Shown: piece after piece, positions 42,681-55,374 of the stretch
Numbering within the stretch: position 1 is the first letter of the stretch
Layout of the letters: each line of letters opens with the position of its first letter
Assembly (NCBI RefSeq): GCF_000315625.1
Contig: NW_005434567.1
Span: 32,645-96,644 of the forward strand
DNA length: 64,000 bases
Direction: 5' to 3'
Source: Guillardia theta CCMP2712
Taxonomy: Eukaryota; Cryptophyceae; Pyrenomonadales; Geminigeraceae
Position numbers and translations under genes: made by a program
The notes under the pieces: model-generated
The model's database searches: none
What the model was told of the DNA's origin: nothing
Seen by the model: only the letters and a program-made list of their open reading frames with translations

Positions 42681-42830
42681 TTTTTACTCAAAGTTAAGTT
42701 AAACGTACCGTGACTGCCGTACTTCATTGTACTGATTTTTAACTTAAAACTTTGAGTGAACGATTAGTGAACTCATTTCCTGTACTACGTGACTTTACTC
42801 AAAGTAAAGTTAAAAATTAGTACCAGCTTA
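42440..42830. repeat. Cluster of TTAACTTTGAGTAAAG-type motifs
   Basis: About 42476 forward, about 42688 reverse (TTTACTCAAAGTTAAGTTAA), about 42737 forward variant (AACTTAAAACTTTGAGTGAA) and about 42792 reverse variant (TTTACTCAAAGTAAAGTTAA). Arranged as pairs of inverted copies, like terminal repeats. Confidence 0.65.
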
Positions 42831-43559
42831 GTAACCAGCGTGTAGCAGCGGTACAGGCGGGGGTAGTGCTGATTACACCCCTTCAAAGACTCATGTGGTA
42901 CCCTATTATTACAGGTGAAAGACAGGGGTGTATGAAGGCAGGGGGGAACCGGAAGGGGGTGGCATTGAATGGGGGTAGGAGCAGGTTTGTTCGGACATGG
43001 CAGGTGCAACGATGGAAGATAGAAACGTGACGATGACGACGATGAGAGGATGGAGGAGGAGGAGGAGGAGAGGAGGAGAGAGGACACGATGGAAGGATGA
43101 GCAGGAGTAGGAGGAATGGCACGGGAGAGATGGGATTGGATTGGATGGGATGGGATGAAGGGAGTGCTGTGCATGTGATCATGCGGTAAGACGAGATAAG
43201 ACGAAAAGAGACATGGTTGATTCGGGGCAAGGATGAGATAACCATGACGAGACGAAATCATTCTGGTATAAGATCAGCAGGCAACACCTTGATCTGCTCT
43301 TTCTGAAAGGAATTGTCAGGCTTTGCTATCATGAGACCATACAAATGTACAGCAGTGTATTGTTGTGTTGATAAAAAAGAGTAGAATTACCAGACTACCT
43401 TTGTATTGAACGATGTAAGAGATTTCATTTTCATGGATAGATGCCATTCCCACCAGCAGCACGAGATAGAAGGGGAGGGATGTAGGAAGGCTTGTAGTCT
43501 TGGTTGACCCAAGGTAGCATTGCGACATCCAGTGAAACGTGTGATGCCGCAGATAAGCC

Positions 43560-46500
43560 ATGGAGAAGGTTCGCGAATTGATAGTCTCTCGTCCGATCCT
43601 CATGCTGGTGAGCCTATCCTTGCTGCTGTGTCGCTGCCATGGTTACAGTCTACTGCTCTTGCTCTCCCTTCTGACCCACCTCCGCCTCCCTCCTATTCTC
43701 TACACTTGCACGCAGCAGCTGATGTCGGATTCTTGCATTTTCATAACGTTACATTCTGGCAGGGGTTGACGAACGCTACAACGGCGTTTGTTGGAATCTA
43801 TCTGCATGCGAGGAAGGAAGGAGGAATCAAGAAGGTTTCTCGGCAGAGAAAGTTAGAGCACTTGTTTGTAATTTTGTCCACAGCTGCTGTACCGATGGAT
43901 CTTCTCAATTTCTTTCGCTGCTCTCAAGGTTGTAGCCAAGGATACTGTAGATGCGGAGAGGAACAAGATGAAGGCGAAGACAAGGTGCGGGCAGTGTGTT
44001 GTTTGGTCGTGAAGCCTTGCTGATGTTTGCCACGGCGAAAACCAGGGAGATGGTTTTGAAGCACGTGGAAGGAGAAAGATATCAGGTGCTTCCTGCTAAG
44101 GGCATGCCAAAGGTGATAAAATCCCCTCCTTGTGTTCATCTCTCGCCATGCAAGCTTGAATGCTGGCTGATTGATATTGGCAGGATAAGGTCATAAAGCT
44201 TCTGAAGGTGATTCTGACAAAGCAGAAGAAGTCGAGGAAAGGAGGAGGAGGAGGAGGAGGAGGAGGAGGAGGAGGAGGAGGAGGAGGAGGAGGAGGAGGG
44301 GGGATCCGAAAGGGAGAGGTGCACTTTGAAAGAGGCCTGGGAGGGACTGTGGTGGCTCAGCAGAACTATGAAAGTGTTTGCAGCAGATTATGATGAAGGG
44401 ATTGAGATTGACATGGTGGTCTGAACTTGCACGCAGGACATCTCAGGGAAGGAGACGAAGTGGAGGGATGGGATGATTTCAGGCACAGTGTATGATTCTG
44501 ACCTTGTTTGCTGCCTGTTTCCTTTCTTACTGTTGTGAAGTTATCACGGAGGCGACGATACAACCCAAGTGATCTCGGCAGCTTTCTCTGAATTTGCCGT
44601 CTCGAATGTGAGGAGGAGGGGAAAGGGGTTGGCCTGTTCTGCTCTCACCCTACATTCAGCCGCTGCATCCCGACGTGTTTCCGAGCATTCGCAAGATGGA
44701 GGCGGAGGTGGGGCGGATGGAGGCGAGGCCTTGTTCGTCTGCTGCCTCTGACGTCTAGCGCACGAGAAGATTGTGCAGATGTGCTGTGAAATTTTCCGAG
44801 GAGACGAGAACTGCTGCGGGACGATGACGAGTGGAGGAACGGAGAGCATTGTCATGGCAGTCAAGACGTACCGCGACTGGTGAGGAGGGGTGTGGAGAGG
44901 GTAGAGGGCGGGGGGGCATGCCGACTCCTCGTAGTGTTTAGACCTGCTGAAAACTTCCTTCCCTGTTGAAAATCTTGGTCTTCCTTGCTTGTTTGTTCGT
45001 CTTGCACTCTCATGTGTCCTTCACTGATTCGTTGGAATGATCAGGGCCAAGGACACGAAAGGGATCGAATACCCAGAGCTCATCAAGCCCGTCAGTGCGC
45101 ACGCCGGTATGCCATGACACCAGCGTTGCAAAGTTTGTCTTGTTCTCATGGCAAGGTTTGCAGCTTTCGACAAAGCATGTCACTATCTTGGAGTCAAGAT
45201 GATTGAGGTCGTGAATGTACTACATTTTCTGGCCTCCTACTAGGATCAAGTGCTATTGTTTCAGTTGTTGTTGTAATTCCATTCCCATTTTCCGAATGGA
45301 CTCTCTTGTCTTGTTTTGTGCTGTTCAAACCCTTGGAGTCTCAGCTCAGAAGCTGCAATCTCTCACACAAACTTGGATGGTGTCCCAACAGGTCCCTGTG
45401 GATCCAGTTACCTTCAAGGTGGAAATCTCGGCTGTGAGTGGCTCGATTCCTCTTGTCTGCAAGACGAAGTTACCGTTGAGACGTCACCAGATCTCCAAGG
45501 CTGTCAACCGCAACACGATCGTCATCGTCGCATCGGGTGAAGGCTCCTTCCCGTCCATGCCCTTCTGACGTGTCATCCATCGTCCAACAGCCATCACCTA
45601 CCCGCAAGGTGTCATGGACGACATTCCTGCTATTGCCAAGATAGCCTTGTCCGCTAGGTGAATCTGTCTTGTCTTGTATTGGTTGTCCTGTCCTGTCCTG
45701 TCCTGTCCTGTCCTGTCTTGTTGTACCAACTCAACTTCGATGTCAGATGCGGTTTGCACGTTGACAACTGTCTCGGAAGTCTCTTGCTTCCCTTCCTTCC
45801 TGCCGCCGGCTACTCCAGGCCTCCGTTTGACTTCTCCGTAGAGGGAGTGACAAGGTTGTAGCACTTGAGGAGGAGGAGGAGGGGGGGGGGGGGGGGGAGG
45901 GCGAGCAGGAGGACCAGCAGGAGACCGAGAAGGCGGAGAAGGGAAAGAAGAAGGAAGAGAAGGAGTAGGAGGGTGGGACAGGAGGAGGGGGGAGAGGAGG
46001 GGGGAGGAGAGGAGGAGAGATGTGGAGGAAGGACTGACATGCGACCAAGTCTTTCAGCAGACACTCACAAGTACGGGTTTGCTCCGAAAGGGAGCTCGGT
46101 CATCCTGTACCGCACACACGAGTTGAGGCACTTCCAGGTTAGGGGGGAAAGTCGATGACGAGGGCCGACGAGAACGATGAGATGGTAGATGAGATGGTAG
46201 AGGGGAAGAGAGGAGTGCGAGGAGGACGAGGAGGAAGAGGAGGAGGAGGAAGGAAGGAGGATGGGGAGTCAGTGGTGAAGCAGGAACAATGGAAGCGTGA
46301 GCAAGAAAGGCATGACAAGCAGGGGCAGGGGCAGGGGCAGGAGCAGGAGCAGGACGAGCAGGAGCAGGAGCAGGATGAATCAAAGGAGCTTACCTGTGGA
46401 TTGTTGCAGTACTTCGTTGCTGCTGATTGGACCGGGGGAATTTATGCAACTCCTTCCTTGGCTGGTTCGAGATCAGGAGCAATCATAGCAGGTGAGCAAT

Positions 46501-48055
46501 ACAAAGCATGATGGAGATGGGTATGATGATGGAAACGATAATGATGGATGATGACGACGACAACGATGATGGATAGCTGTTTGATCTTTCTGCAAGGGAC
46601 CTGGGCTGCGATGATGTACATGGGAAAAGAAGGGTGAGCTAAACCTACATGTCTTTGCATATCTCATTCACCTCGCAGGTACATCTCAGCAGCTCAGAGC
46701 ATCATGCAAGTCACCCACAAGATCGCTCATGGCATCATGCAGATAGCGCAATTGAAGCTTCTAGGTTCCTGCCGCCTGCCTCCTGCCGCCTGCCTCCTGC
46801 TTCTGCGTCCTACCTTCTTGACCTGGCCTGCTTCTATTTCCTGATCCAAATGTTCCCCTCCCCTTTGTCCTCATCCCCCCCCCCCCTTCCCCCCCCTCCC
46901 TTTCCCCTCCTTTCTTAATCCTCCATCGACAGGCTCGCCGGATATGAGCGTTGTGTGTTTCACTTCCAACAAGAGCTCCTTGAACATCTTCAATGTTGGC
47001 GACGCCATGTCCTCTAGGTATATCGCAGCTCCTCCTCCTCCTTCCTATCTTCTCCTTACTCCTCTCTCCTCCTCTCTCCTCCTCCTCCTCCTCCTCCTCC
47101 TCCTCCTCCTCCTCCTCCTCCTCATGCTCTCCTTCCGCTTCCAAAGGCTTCACTTCTGTCGTCTGCGTGTTCTCCCGGCTTTTTTCTCAGCTCTTCTTCA
47201 GTTCCTTCTCTCCTCCTCTCTGAGGTCCATCCTGCTAGTCGTCCATTCCCTTCCTTTCCAATCCCATCCGCAAGCTCGTCGCTTCCATCATCCATCCTTC
47301 ACCTTATCCTTGTTCTCGTTTTCCTCTTCATCTTCATCGTGTACATACTCGTGCCGGCAGCTTGCTGACCTTGACGCCATCTTCTTGTCCTGACAGGGGC
47401 TGGTCGCTCTCTATCCTCCAGTTCCCTGCCTCTATCCACCTCTGCGTGACCAACGTGCACACTAAGGGAAAGGTAATCGTCGTCGTCGTCCTCCTCCTCC
47501 TCCTCCTCCTCCTCCTCCTCCTCCTCCTCCTGCTCTTGCTGCTCCTGCTCCTTTCATCCTACTCCGCCTCCTCCTCCTGTTGTCATCCACCTCTACCGCA
47601 TGTACTTCTTTCTCCTTCCTCTTTGCATTTCCCTCTCCGCTTGTCTCGCTCTCTTGCCTGCTCCGCCATGCCATCTTCTTGCATACTTCACCAATCGTTC
47701 CTCTTCCTCTTCCCCCGATCTTCCATGCGCTGCAATGCTCCTGCTCAACCCTCTTGCCTAGGTGGCTGAAAAATTCCTCGAGGACCTCCAGGCATCTATC
47801 GTAGAAGTAGAGACTGTAATGCTCTCTGATCCTCGTCCTCGTCCTCCTCCTCCTCGTCCTCGTTTTCCACCTCCTCCACCTCCTCGTCCTCGTCCCCTTC
47901 TCCCCTTGTCTCTCTCCCTCTTTTGCCTTCTTGCTCTTTCAAATCGTCTTTCCTTGCGACTGACTGAGAGCATTTCTCCTCAAGGCGGAACCTGGAAAGT
48001 TCAAGGATGGGATGGGAGCGATATACGGCATGGCAGGTCAGGAGGAGGAGGTGGT

Positions 48056-48090
<35 letters not shown>

Positions 48091-48193
48091 AAGGATGTTC
48101 GAGCTGTCTCATGTTTACACAGAGAGCATTCCGGACCGGAGTTTGGTGGATTCCATCGCCAAGGACTACATCGATGCGCTCTATGCTGCATGA
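43560..48193 (+). CDS. Sphingosine-1-phosphate lyase
   Basis: PLP enzyme that splits sphingosine 1-phosphate into phosphoethanolamine and a fatty aldehyde, ER membrane (family knowledge). ATG 43560 ([14 protein letters not shown]); a hydrophobic exon follows ([15 protein letters not shown]). Then [63 protein letters not shown] (cofactor site), [78 protein letters not shown] (Lys that binds PLP), [59 protein letters not shown] and [11 protein letters not shown], all in the order of SGPL1/Dpl1. The end is [14 protein letters not shown]-stop at 48193. More than a dozen introns, several full of CTC triplets. All key residues appear intact. Confidence 0.93.
45862..46040. repeat. Purine-rich intron tract in S1P lyase
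   Basis: GGA/G-rich tract with a G homopolymer, between the exon ending VEGVT and the SADTHKYG exon. Confidence 0.6.
47033..47120. repeat. (CTC)n intron tract in S1P lyase
   Basis: CTC triplet array after the donor that follows AMSS. A second array at about 47483-47532 lies in a later intron. Confidence 0.85.
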
Positions 48194-48739
48194 CAGAGAG
48201 CGCAGCTGGACCAAAACGACACAGGCACAGGAAGTAGAAGAATCTCAAACCTAATGACTTGACTGTACCTGAGCATGTTGTTTGACGATGAAGGAGCAAT
48301 CAAGGGGAGTAGGGGCCCCACTAGAGTTCTAAAGTTAAACGAGTGTGAAGACTATAAGACACGGGCAGTCGTTCTTGCATGTTCCACATGAATGAGTAGA
48401 GCCGTCATGATTCTCTCCGCAGGCATCAACGGAGTATAGAAAGACTAAGGCAGACGGCACAAATGCACTGACTGAGTACAGGAAGGTAGAAACAGACGAT
48501 ACTGATGCAGCATCAGCATCAGCATCAGCCTCGTCCTCCGTGCGTTGCAGTTCACACGGTTTACTATAGAAACAGGGGGTTTCATATCACACTATGATTT
48601 ACAGGCAGGCGGGTTGAGAGCTTCTCAACAAACTCGTACAGCAGATCCGGGATGACGGCATGACGTGACGGCCAAGAAAAAATATCCAAACTCTGCGATG
48701 CAGCGCGTGAATACGAGCAAGCATCGCTATGACAACTTC
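48194..48739. other. Convergent intergenic region, S1P lyase to RWP-RK
   Basis: Contains a GATGCAGCATCAGCATCAGC repeat at about 48503-48530. No gene seen; 3' UTRs presumed. Confidence 0.5.
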
Positions 48740-49626
48740 CTACCAGATCGGCAACGGGAACTCGAAGTCCACCTGGTCCAGCGACCACGACGACCCTCCG
48801 TCGGGGAGGATCTCGTAGATCTCGAGCCCAGGGGCTTCGGAGGAGTAGCAGTCCGAGCTGGAGGAAGTCAGCGGGCTGCTCTCGTCCTTGGTGTCGACCC
48901 ACTCATCCGGCTTGATGTCCGTCCATGCCTGAAGGAACGCCCCCAGCTTCTGGTGGGCCAGATTCTCCTCCTTCACACAGGACACCTCTGCCTCCTTGGG
49001 CTGCTCGATCAGTTCCTTGCCCTGCTCTGTCGACTCGTCGTTGATGATGAAGCTCTGCACTGCTTGCTCCTCCTCATCATGGCTCTCTTCGGTGGGATGC
49101 ACGTCGGCGCTGGGGGACTCGATAGGGGAGTCCTTGCACGCCTTGTTGCAGCACCGGCTCTCACGGAAGGGCCAGCGCATGATCCCAAGTTTTCTACACG
49201 CCTTTTTTATCGCAGTTGCACACACGCCAAGATGCTTGGCGGCCTTGTGCAGAGGAAGGTCGAAGTAATGCTCCAAGAGCTCGGGCTGAAGAAGGGGAAT
49301 CAGCAACATGGTCTAAACAAGGTTGTGTAATCTCACCGTGATCAGCACAGGGTTCGCTCCTCGTTGGAGCTCTCCTGCCTTTCTCCTCGGAAAGATGATG
49401 GGACCAGCTTTGTTCCTCCTCGACTTGAGCGACGGCTGCCCAAAGACGGGCACCGGGTTTGTTGCGCAACTGCTCATGTAATCCTGCACGCCACTGCCGT
49501 ACATGCTCCGCGTCTTGTCTGACGGCATCATGAACCCATCGTACCCCATGCACATGTAGGAGTGTCTCGCGTCCAGAGGCAACCCAGCGTTGACCCAGTC
49601 GTTCCACCTTTGATTACAGGACTGCA
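48740..49626 (-). CDS. RWP-RK domain transcription factor
   Basis: Nuclear DNA-binding protein; in green algae and plants this family controls nitrogen response and gamete fate (family knowledge). Two exons: 49337-49626 (ATG 49626, MQSCNQRWNDWVNAGLP..., donor gtgaga) and 48740-49285 (acceptor cttcag). The 49-nt intron (49286-49336 region) joins PVLIT with PELLEHYFDLPLHKAAKHLG. The RWP-RK domain then reads VCATAIKKACRKLGI and MRWPFRE. Here Arg-Lys-Leu-Gly-Ile replaces the usual Arg-Lys-x-Gly order without loss of the RWP. The C-terminal half is acidic and Ser-rich (DDEEEQAVQ, SSPLTSSSSDCYSS), a possible activation region. It ends at TAG 48740; the same TAG overlaps a possible donor (gtagga), so a further exon cannot be excluded. 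Confidence 0.88.
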
Positions 49627-50019
49627 TTTTACACGCTTCGGAAGGGGGGTGGGGCAATTTTTGTAGTTTTGCTTCAAGGAAGTGTTCTTATTGACTGGAG
49701 GAGAGCGGGAGAGAGAGTTTGTCTTGAGAGATGAAGGATTGATGCAGATTAGCAGCAAGAGAGAGGGAGTATGCGCTCGATCTGAAAACGCGGAGTGCGC
49801 GTAGCAGATGAGGTGTATCCTATCGACTTAGCAAGTCTGAGAGCGAGCAGTGAGCAGCAGGGGATCAGGGAGGGAGGAAGTGAGGGGAAGAGAGGGACAG
49901 GAAGGATAGGCAGAAGAAGGAAAGCTCGGGTAGTTGTATCAGCAAGTTCTCTTGCTCAGCTTGCCTTGCGTGGATGCTGCGATTTCTGAATCTCCCCTTT
50001 CCTTGCTCCAGACAAAAGA

Positions 50020-51640
50020 AAGCCTGGTCCCCTCCCACCCCCTACCCCCCATGGAAATTCACCCCCGCGGATGTCCATGGTACCCCGTATCTTGCGAATC
50101 TAGGAAAGATGCCGCTGTCATCACCCCACCCCCCTTGAAATTCATAATTCAAAAATGTGGGGAGTAGCTGATTTTTAACATCTAAATTTGAACATTTGAT
50201 TGCCTTCAAGTTTCAGCATTCCCAAACTGTTTCTGTATTTTTGGTCCCCGACTGTGCGCCAATCGTGCTGCAGTCGGATCTGTACGACCCCCACCCACCT
50301 TGCTCATCGAGACTGGGTACCCCAACCCTACCAGGTTTCGTGCCATCTATTTTATAGTACACCCACCCTCTTGGAACTTGCCGTGACGAGACCACCCGGA
50401 CCCTTGCAGAGACTGCACAGGGACACACCGTTGTATCCTACTTATGGTATCTATACTATTGTAACACTTAGTAAATCGAGCACCTTTGCGTGTATAGATT
50501 GAGATCTGATCATGGTGTGTTGCCCTCGGATAACAGGGTGGGGGTGGCTGGGTGTTTGGAGGGAGTCGGAGGTTTCAGTGGTGGGTCTGGGGGGTGATCC
50601 GGCTGTCACGATACCCCGGATAGGAGGGGGTAGGGATAATTGACTATACCCACGAAAGGGTGGTTGTCTTGTGTAAATTAAGGGTGTCTGAGTGATTGGG
50701 GGTAGTTCGACTTCGTTGAATCCCCAGGGGGGTGGGGTGCTGTATTGGGGCACTCTGTCAGATATGGAAAAGAGTACTTTTGATATCAGGATGGCATAGA
50801 TCAACCGTCTCATCAACCTACCCCTACCCCTCCATGCATCAATAGAATACCCCACCCTACCCCCTAGGTTCATATCCTGCCCAATACAAAAATCACCCCT
50901 CTTTTCGAGAACGCACCCCCTGAACACTTTTGTTACCCTTGGAATTTGGAGGGGGTGGATAGAGTCAGGGGGTGCGGAGGTTATCCTCTAACCACCCCGG
51001 GGCCCGTTGGAGCAAAGCAGTAGGCGAGCCGAGGAAGTCGGGGGGACTATAAGTGTAGGGGTAGGGGAGCGAAAAGCGGGAAGAGCGAGGGAGAAGGGAC
51101 ATACCCCCTAGCACACATGGGATCCTCTGTTGGCAGATAAGAGTACATATGAAATCAGAGACCATGAAGTACCTAGCTGTACGACTGAGTGAGAAATGGG
51201 GGCAGGGGATTGCGGGGCAAGGCTCCGCCCCCCTCCCCTTATCCTCTGTGGGCCTCTAGCAGGGTCAAAGAATCTGTCAGAAAAGTGCAGGTGGAAACCG
51301 ATGGGGGTGGCCCTCCCCAGGGGTGGGGCTGCGACGAATTAAACAGGGGTAGTACCTTGATGACATTCCGAGGGGGTGGGGTGAACGCAGCAGACATACC
51401 TGATGCGAAATGTCACCTTTCTATCAGATACAAGTCACAGGGACTGTCTTTGCTGTGTTCGATACCAGGTCTTTTCGTTTACTGGGCGGTGTTAGATACA
51501 TCTTTACTTCAGGATGACACTGTGTGGGGTCGGATCGGGTGCAAGTGCGTGACTAGTGCCAGGGTCTTGCGATCAGAGGGTAGGGTGATTTTACCATCAT
51601 AAGGGAGGTGGGGGGTAATTCCTCATGTGACTGCGAGGCC
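50020..51640. repeat. Long ACCC/GGGT-word zone
   Basis: About 1.6 kb in which CCCACCC, TACCCC, GGGGTGGG and GGGTAG words recur at irregular spacing, switching strand near 50500. Open frames here (for example minus 50451-50927) are Pro/Gly-biased by-products. Confidence 0.6.
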
Positions 51641-51944
51641 GGTTATAATACATTTAATTTGTACCGGGGGACGGGAGATAGAGGGGGAGATTGTAGAGGG
51701 CAGCCCCTTTGATCACGGTCCTCCTTGAACGTACAGCCGTAGTCGTAACTTAGGTCTAAAGTGATTCCAAGAGGTTGTGTAGCAGCATGAAACAACTCAT
51801 TTTCATGTCATCCCACAAAGTCTCTCGATGAACAGAAACTATTTCGTATCTCTGTTTAAGTCCACACCGTGAAATTCTCTTTTGTGGCCGGTACTGAACT
51901 AAAAACTTGCGACTGCACTAGGTTCCATGCAAGTTGAGAGTCAC

Positions 51945-53180
51945 GAGGCCCCGGGCCAGGGCACCGTGACACCGGGACAGGCACGCCCGGCCGTCGGATC
52001 GGATCGGACCGTGATCGGACCTATAGCCTCGGACTCAGATTCGGAGTGCCGCCGCGGCCGGCGGCGGGCGGGGGCCCCGGCGGCGTTCTAACTCATACTA
52101 ATTGTCCTCGTTCTGATTCTTAACTTGGAGGCTAGTAATCCGATGATCATGGGGTTAAGGCTCAGCACTGAGTACCGTAGTACGATCCGATGATCATTAG
52201 TACGGTGTCGGACCGTCCCAAGTCATCAAGTTTCGGGTCATCAAGTCCGTCTCCCGGCTCACTGAGAGGCGGGACCGAGCACAGAGTCACGCCGCCGGGG
52301 TCGGGACTCCGGGCCCGGGGACGGGCCCCGGTACTCCCGACGGTCTGGCCGGGCACCGGGTACGTCCGATCATGGCACTGCGGCACCGTGCCGCTGAGTC
52401 ACGGTGCCGCGGACTCGGGCCGGAGGCTCCGACTCAGAGTCGGAACTGACTTCGTGAGTACTTCAAGACTCCGTGACCGCCGACGGTTTCCGAAGACGCC
52501 GTCCGATCGGACTCGGCCCGGCCCGTGCGGCGGTCGCCGGCCCAGGCCCCGGCCGACTCCGAGCCGGCCGCCCGGCGGCCCCCGCCGCCCGCAACCGTTC
52601 GGAACGCGGCGTCCGAGGTGACAGTGGCCCGCCGGTTTGCCTTGAAGCGCGGCGCGGCAGCCGCCGCTGGGGAGGGCCGGCCGCCGCGGGCCGAGCCGCC
52701 GGACCGCGGCAGCCGCCGGGCGGCGGGCCGGGCCCGGCCGCCGGCGGGGGGCCTGCCAGCCGGGACCGTGACTGGCACGGCCCTGAGTGCGGCCTGCCAG
52801 CCTCTGGCCGCGCCGCGGCGGCCGCGCCGGGACGGAGTACGGTCAGCCTGGCAGATCGGACCGGGTCGGCTCACTGGGCCGCGGCGGCGGCGGGCCGCGC
52901 CGCAGCGATCGGACCGCCCGGGTACGGGTCACCCGGCCCGGGTCCCGGCGGGCCCGGCCGGCTGAGCGGCGGCGCCGAACTTCGGAATCCGACGGTCCGT
53001 CAGTTAGCCCGGCGCCCGGCCCGGCCGCGGACTTCGGACTCCACGGACCGTCTGCCCGGCCCGGCCGCTGCCGGCGCGGAGCGGCCTGGTCCCCGGTGAA
53101 GTTCAGTCAGTGCCGGGCCGGCGGCCAGAGTCCGGGCCGGCGGCCCCGGACGGCGGCGTCCGGGCAGTGCCATACACTGA
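51945..53180. repeat. GC/CpG-rich island 6
   Basis: The core (about 52450-53150) is almost only C and G, with dense CCGG, GGCC, CGCGG and GCCGGC. The left part has GTACGATCCGATGATCA words twice (about 52138 and 52180). A variant border motif (CTAATTGTCCTCGTTCTGAT then TTAACTTGGAG) lies near 52098-52130. Confidence 0.75.
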
Positions 53181-53719
53181 GAGTCGGACGGCTAATGGAC
53201 AGGAAGGTTTTGGCGGGAAAGGAATCAGGCCTGAAGAGAGGCAGCTAGGGAGAGGGAGACTAGGAGACTAGGAGGAGAGCAGGGGAGGAAGAGAGGGAGA
53301 GAGGAGGAGAGGAGGAGAAGAGAGGAGAAGGAGAGACAAAGGTCTGCTTCTCCAGAAGGGAGGAAAGAGAGAGAGAGAGAGCAGGGCAGGAGAAATTGAA
53401 GCATGCCAATTAGCAGAAGGAGCGGGAGGAGTGGACATCGGCGCAGAAGAAGAGGTAAGGGCTGGAGCCGATAGCTGACAGGTGATGCCAAAGACATGAT
53501 GCAAGTTTCTTCCGCTGGGGCCCATAGTGCTAATAAGAACCGGGGAGAGGATCGAAAGATTTGTTAAGGCAGCAGACGCCTGTAGTGAAGAAATGGTTGA
53601 TGAGAGTCACTTTCATCAGAGCACTCTACTCCATCCTTACCTTGGTTGAACATTCCTTGTGTGTTGTGCATTGGAGCCTTGTTCTTGACTTTCTCTCTCT
53701 TTCAAGACGACACCTCGCC

Positions 53720-55374
53720 ATGTCCGACGTGGAAGTCATGGAAGAAGAAGTTCCGTCGATTCCAGGAAATGCGGGAATAGATCCAGTGGTTGCCTTGGAG
53801 TGTCCTTGGATTGAGAAGTATCGACCGGAGACGCTGAACGATGTCGTAGCACACAAGGACATTTTGACAACATGTGATCACTCAGTCTTCTTGTCTTGTT
53901 CCCGTCTGATCCTGTCGACAGTGGATCGCTTCCTTGAGCAGGACCGCCTCCCTCATCTCCTGCTGTATGGCCCCCCTGGTACAGGAAAGACGTCAACGGT
54001 TCTTGCATTGGCCAAAAAGGTGTTTGGTCCCAAGTATAAGGTATGCAAGGATTGTTGTTCCGTCTGAGCCCCACGGGTTCTATCCTTGTGCTATTTTCTT
54101 AACCTCGTTGTCGTTGTAGAGTATGACCCTGGAGTTGAACGCGTCGGACGATCGCGGCATCGATGTTGTCAAGAAGGAGATCAAGGATTTTGCTGGAACT
54201 AGGACGATCTTTGGGTGATTGCTTGATCTCCTTCTTGACAACACTATTCGCTCGCCCAGCTTAATCGTTCTGTTGTGTAGAACCGGCTTCAAGATGATCA
54301 TTTTGGACGAGGCCGACAACATGACACAGACTGCTCAGTTTGCGCTTCGAAGAAGTAAGCGTGTTCTGCTATCTCCTCTTGGCTTCTCACACCATCGAAG
54401 TTATCGAGAACTACACTGCAAACGCCAGATTCTGCTTAATATGCAACTATGTCAACAAGATCATTCCTGCACTTCAGGTCTGTGATTGCGTTCCCTGCTC
54501 TCGACAGTTTGGATCATTCACTAAGAATCGCCTGCAGTCGCGTTGCACTAGATTTCGCTTTTCACCGTTGACATCCGCGGACATTCAGGGCAACCTGGAG
54601 AGGATTTTGGACAAAGAGAAGTGATGATTAATTCTTGGTTTGCATCATTCACCCTCTCACACTCGTCTTCAGTATCAAAGCAACCCCAGACGCGTTGAAA
54701 GCCGTGGAGAAGATTTCAGGAGGAGACATGCGTAAGTGTCTGAACATCTTACAGGTTCGAGGCTGCTTCATGAAAACATGCGATGTTCATTTTCTACCTG
54801 CAGAGCTCGTCAATGGCATCCAAAGAAGTCACTGTCGAGAGTATCTATGAGTGCACCGGAGATCCAAACCCGTCAGACGTAGATCTTACAGCTGTTGTGA
54901 CGTCATCTGATGTTTGCTGCAGGTGATGTGGATTACCCACTCACTGTGCAACGATTCTTTTGAGGACTGCTACCACAGTGAGTGCAGAAACAGCTGCTCT
55001 TGGTTGCCGTACATGTTCTCATGTGTCCTCGTTAGAGATCTTTGAGATTCAGAGGGAGAAGGGTCTCGCCTTGATCGACATCGTGAGAGCCGTACACGAG
55101 GTCTGATTTCAATCCCACGGCCGGTGTTTTGCGCTCACTTGTATTCCAGCAAATCATCAAGCACGATCTCCCTTCCGTGCCTTTCTGCAGGCTCTTGGAA
55201 TCTTTGTCAGACCTCGAGTAATCCCATGCCGTGCAAAGCTCGGAACGCTTTTGACCACTGCTGTACTTCAGGTACAGACTGACGGCGGCGACCAATGAAA
55301 AGATTCAACTGGGATCCTTCGTCGGGATGTTTGGGCAGCTCAAAGAAGAGCTGGCCTCTCAACCTTGTAAATAA
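53720..55374 (+). CDS. RFC5: Replication factor C subunit 5 (RFC5/yeast Rfc3 type)
   Basis: Small subunit of the clamp loader that puts PCNA on DNA. ATG 53720 (MSDVEVMEEEVPSIPG). Exons read in order: CPWIEKYRPETLNDVVAHKD, RFLEQDRLPHLLLYG, GPPGTGKTSTVLALAKK (Walker A), SMTLELNASDDRGIDVVKKE, GFKMIILDEADNMTQTAQF (Walker B), VIENYTANARFCLICNYVNK, SRCTRFRFSPLTSADIQGNL (SRC motif), DALKAVEKISGGDMRKCLNI, TVESIYECTGDPNP, RLTAATNEKIQLGSFVGMFG, ending EELASQPCK-stop at 55374. The first exon reads through a possible intron between HKDIL and DRFLEQ (53865-53920), since the extra residues there do not match the family. Motifs intact. Confidence 0.93.

Larger units (their letters stand above)
41286..43559. 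other. Intergenic with ACCC zone and GC island
   Basis: 41286-41980: ordinary DNA; a minus frame at 41354-41620 has no motif. 41985-42215: GGGGTGG words. 42225-42680: GC island. 42440-42830: four copies of the TTAA motif in both orientations. 42850-43010: more GGGGT words. 43010-43560: ordinary, likely S1P lyase promoter. Confidence 0.5.
49627..53719. other. Long intergenic region: ACCC zone then GC island
   Basis: 49627-50020: 5' flank of the RWP-RK gene. 50020-51640: ACCC/GGGT-word zone. 51640-51940: ordinary. 51945-53180: GC island. 53230-53450: purine-rich simple repeats. 53450-53719: RFC5 5' flank. No gene is supported. Confidence 0.5.

Noticed and set aside
50451-50927. 158-aa minus frame in the ACCC zone
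   Set aside because: Biased composition from repeated words, no motif, no splice context.
52473-53099. 208-aa frame and others in GC islands
   Set aside because: High GC removes stop codons; the frames are Arg/Gly/Ala/Pro-rich on all strands without motifs.
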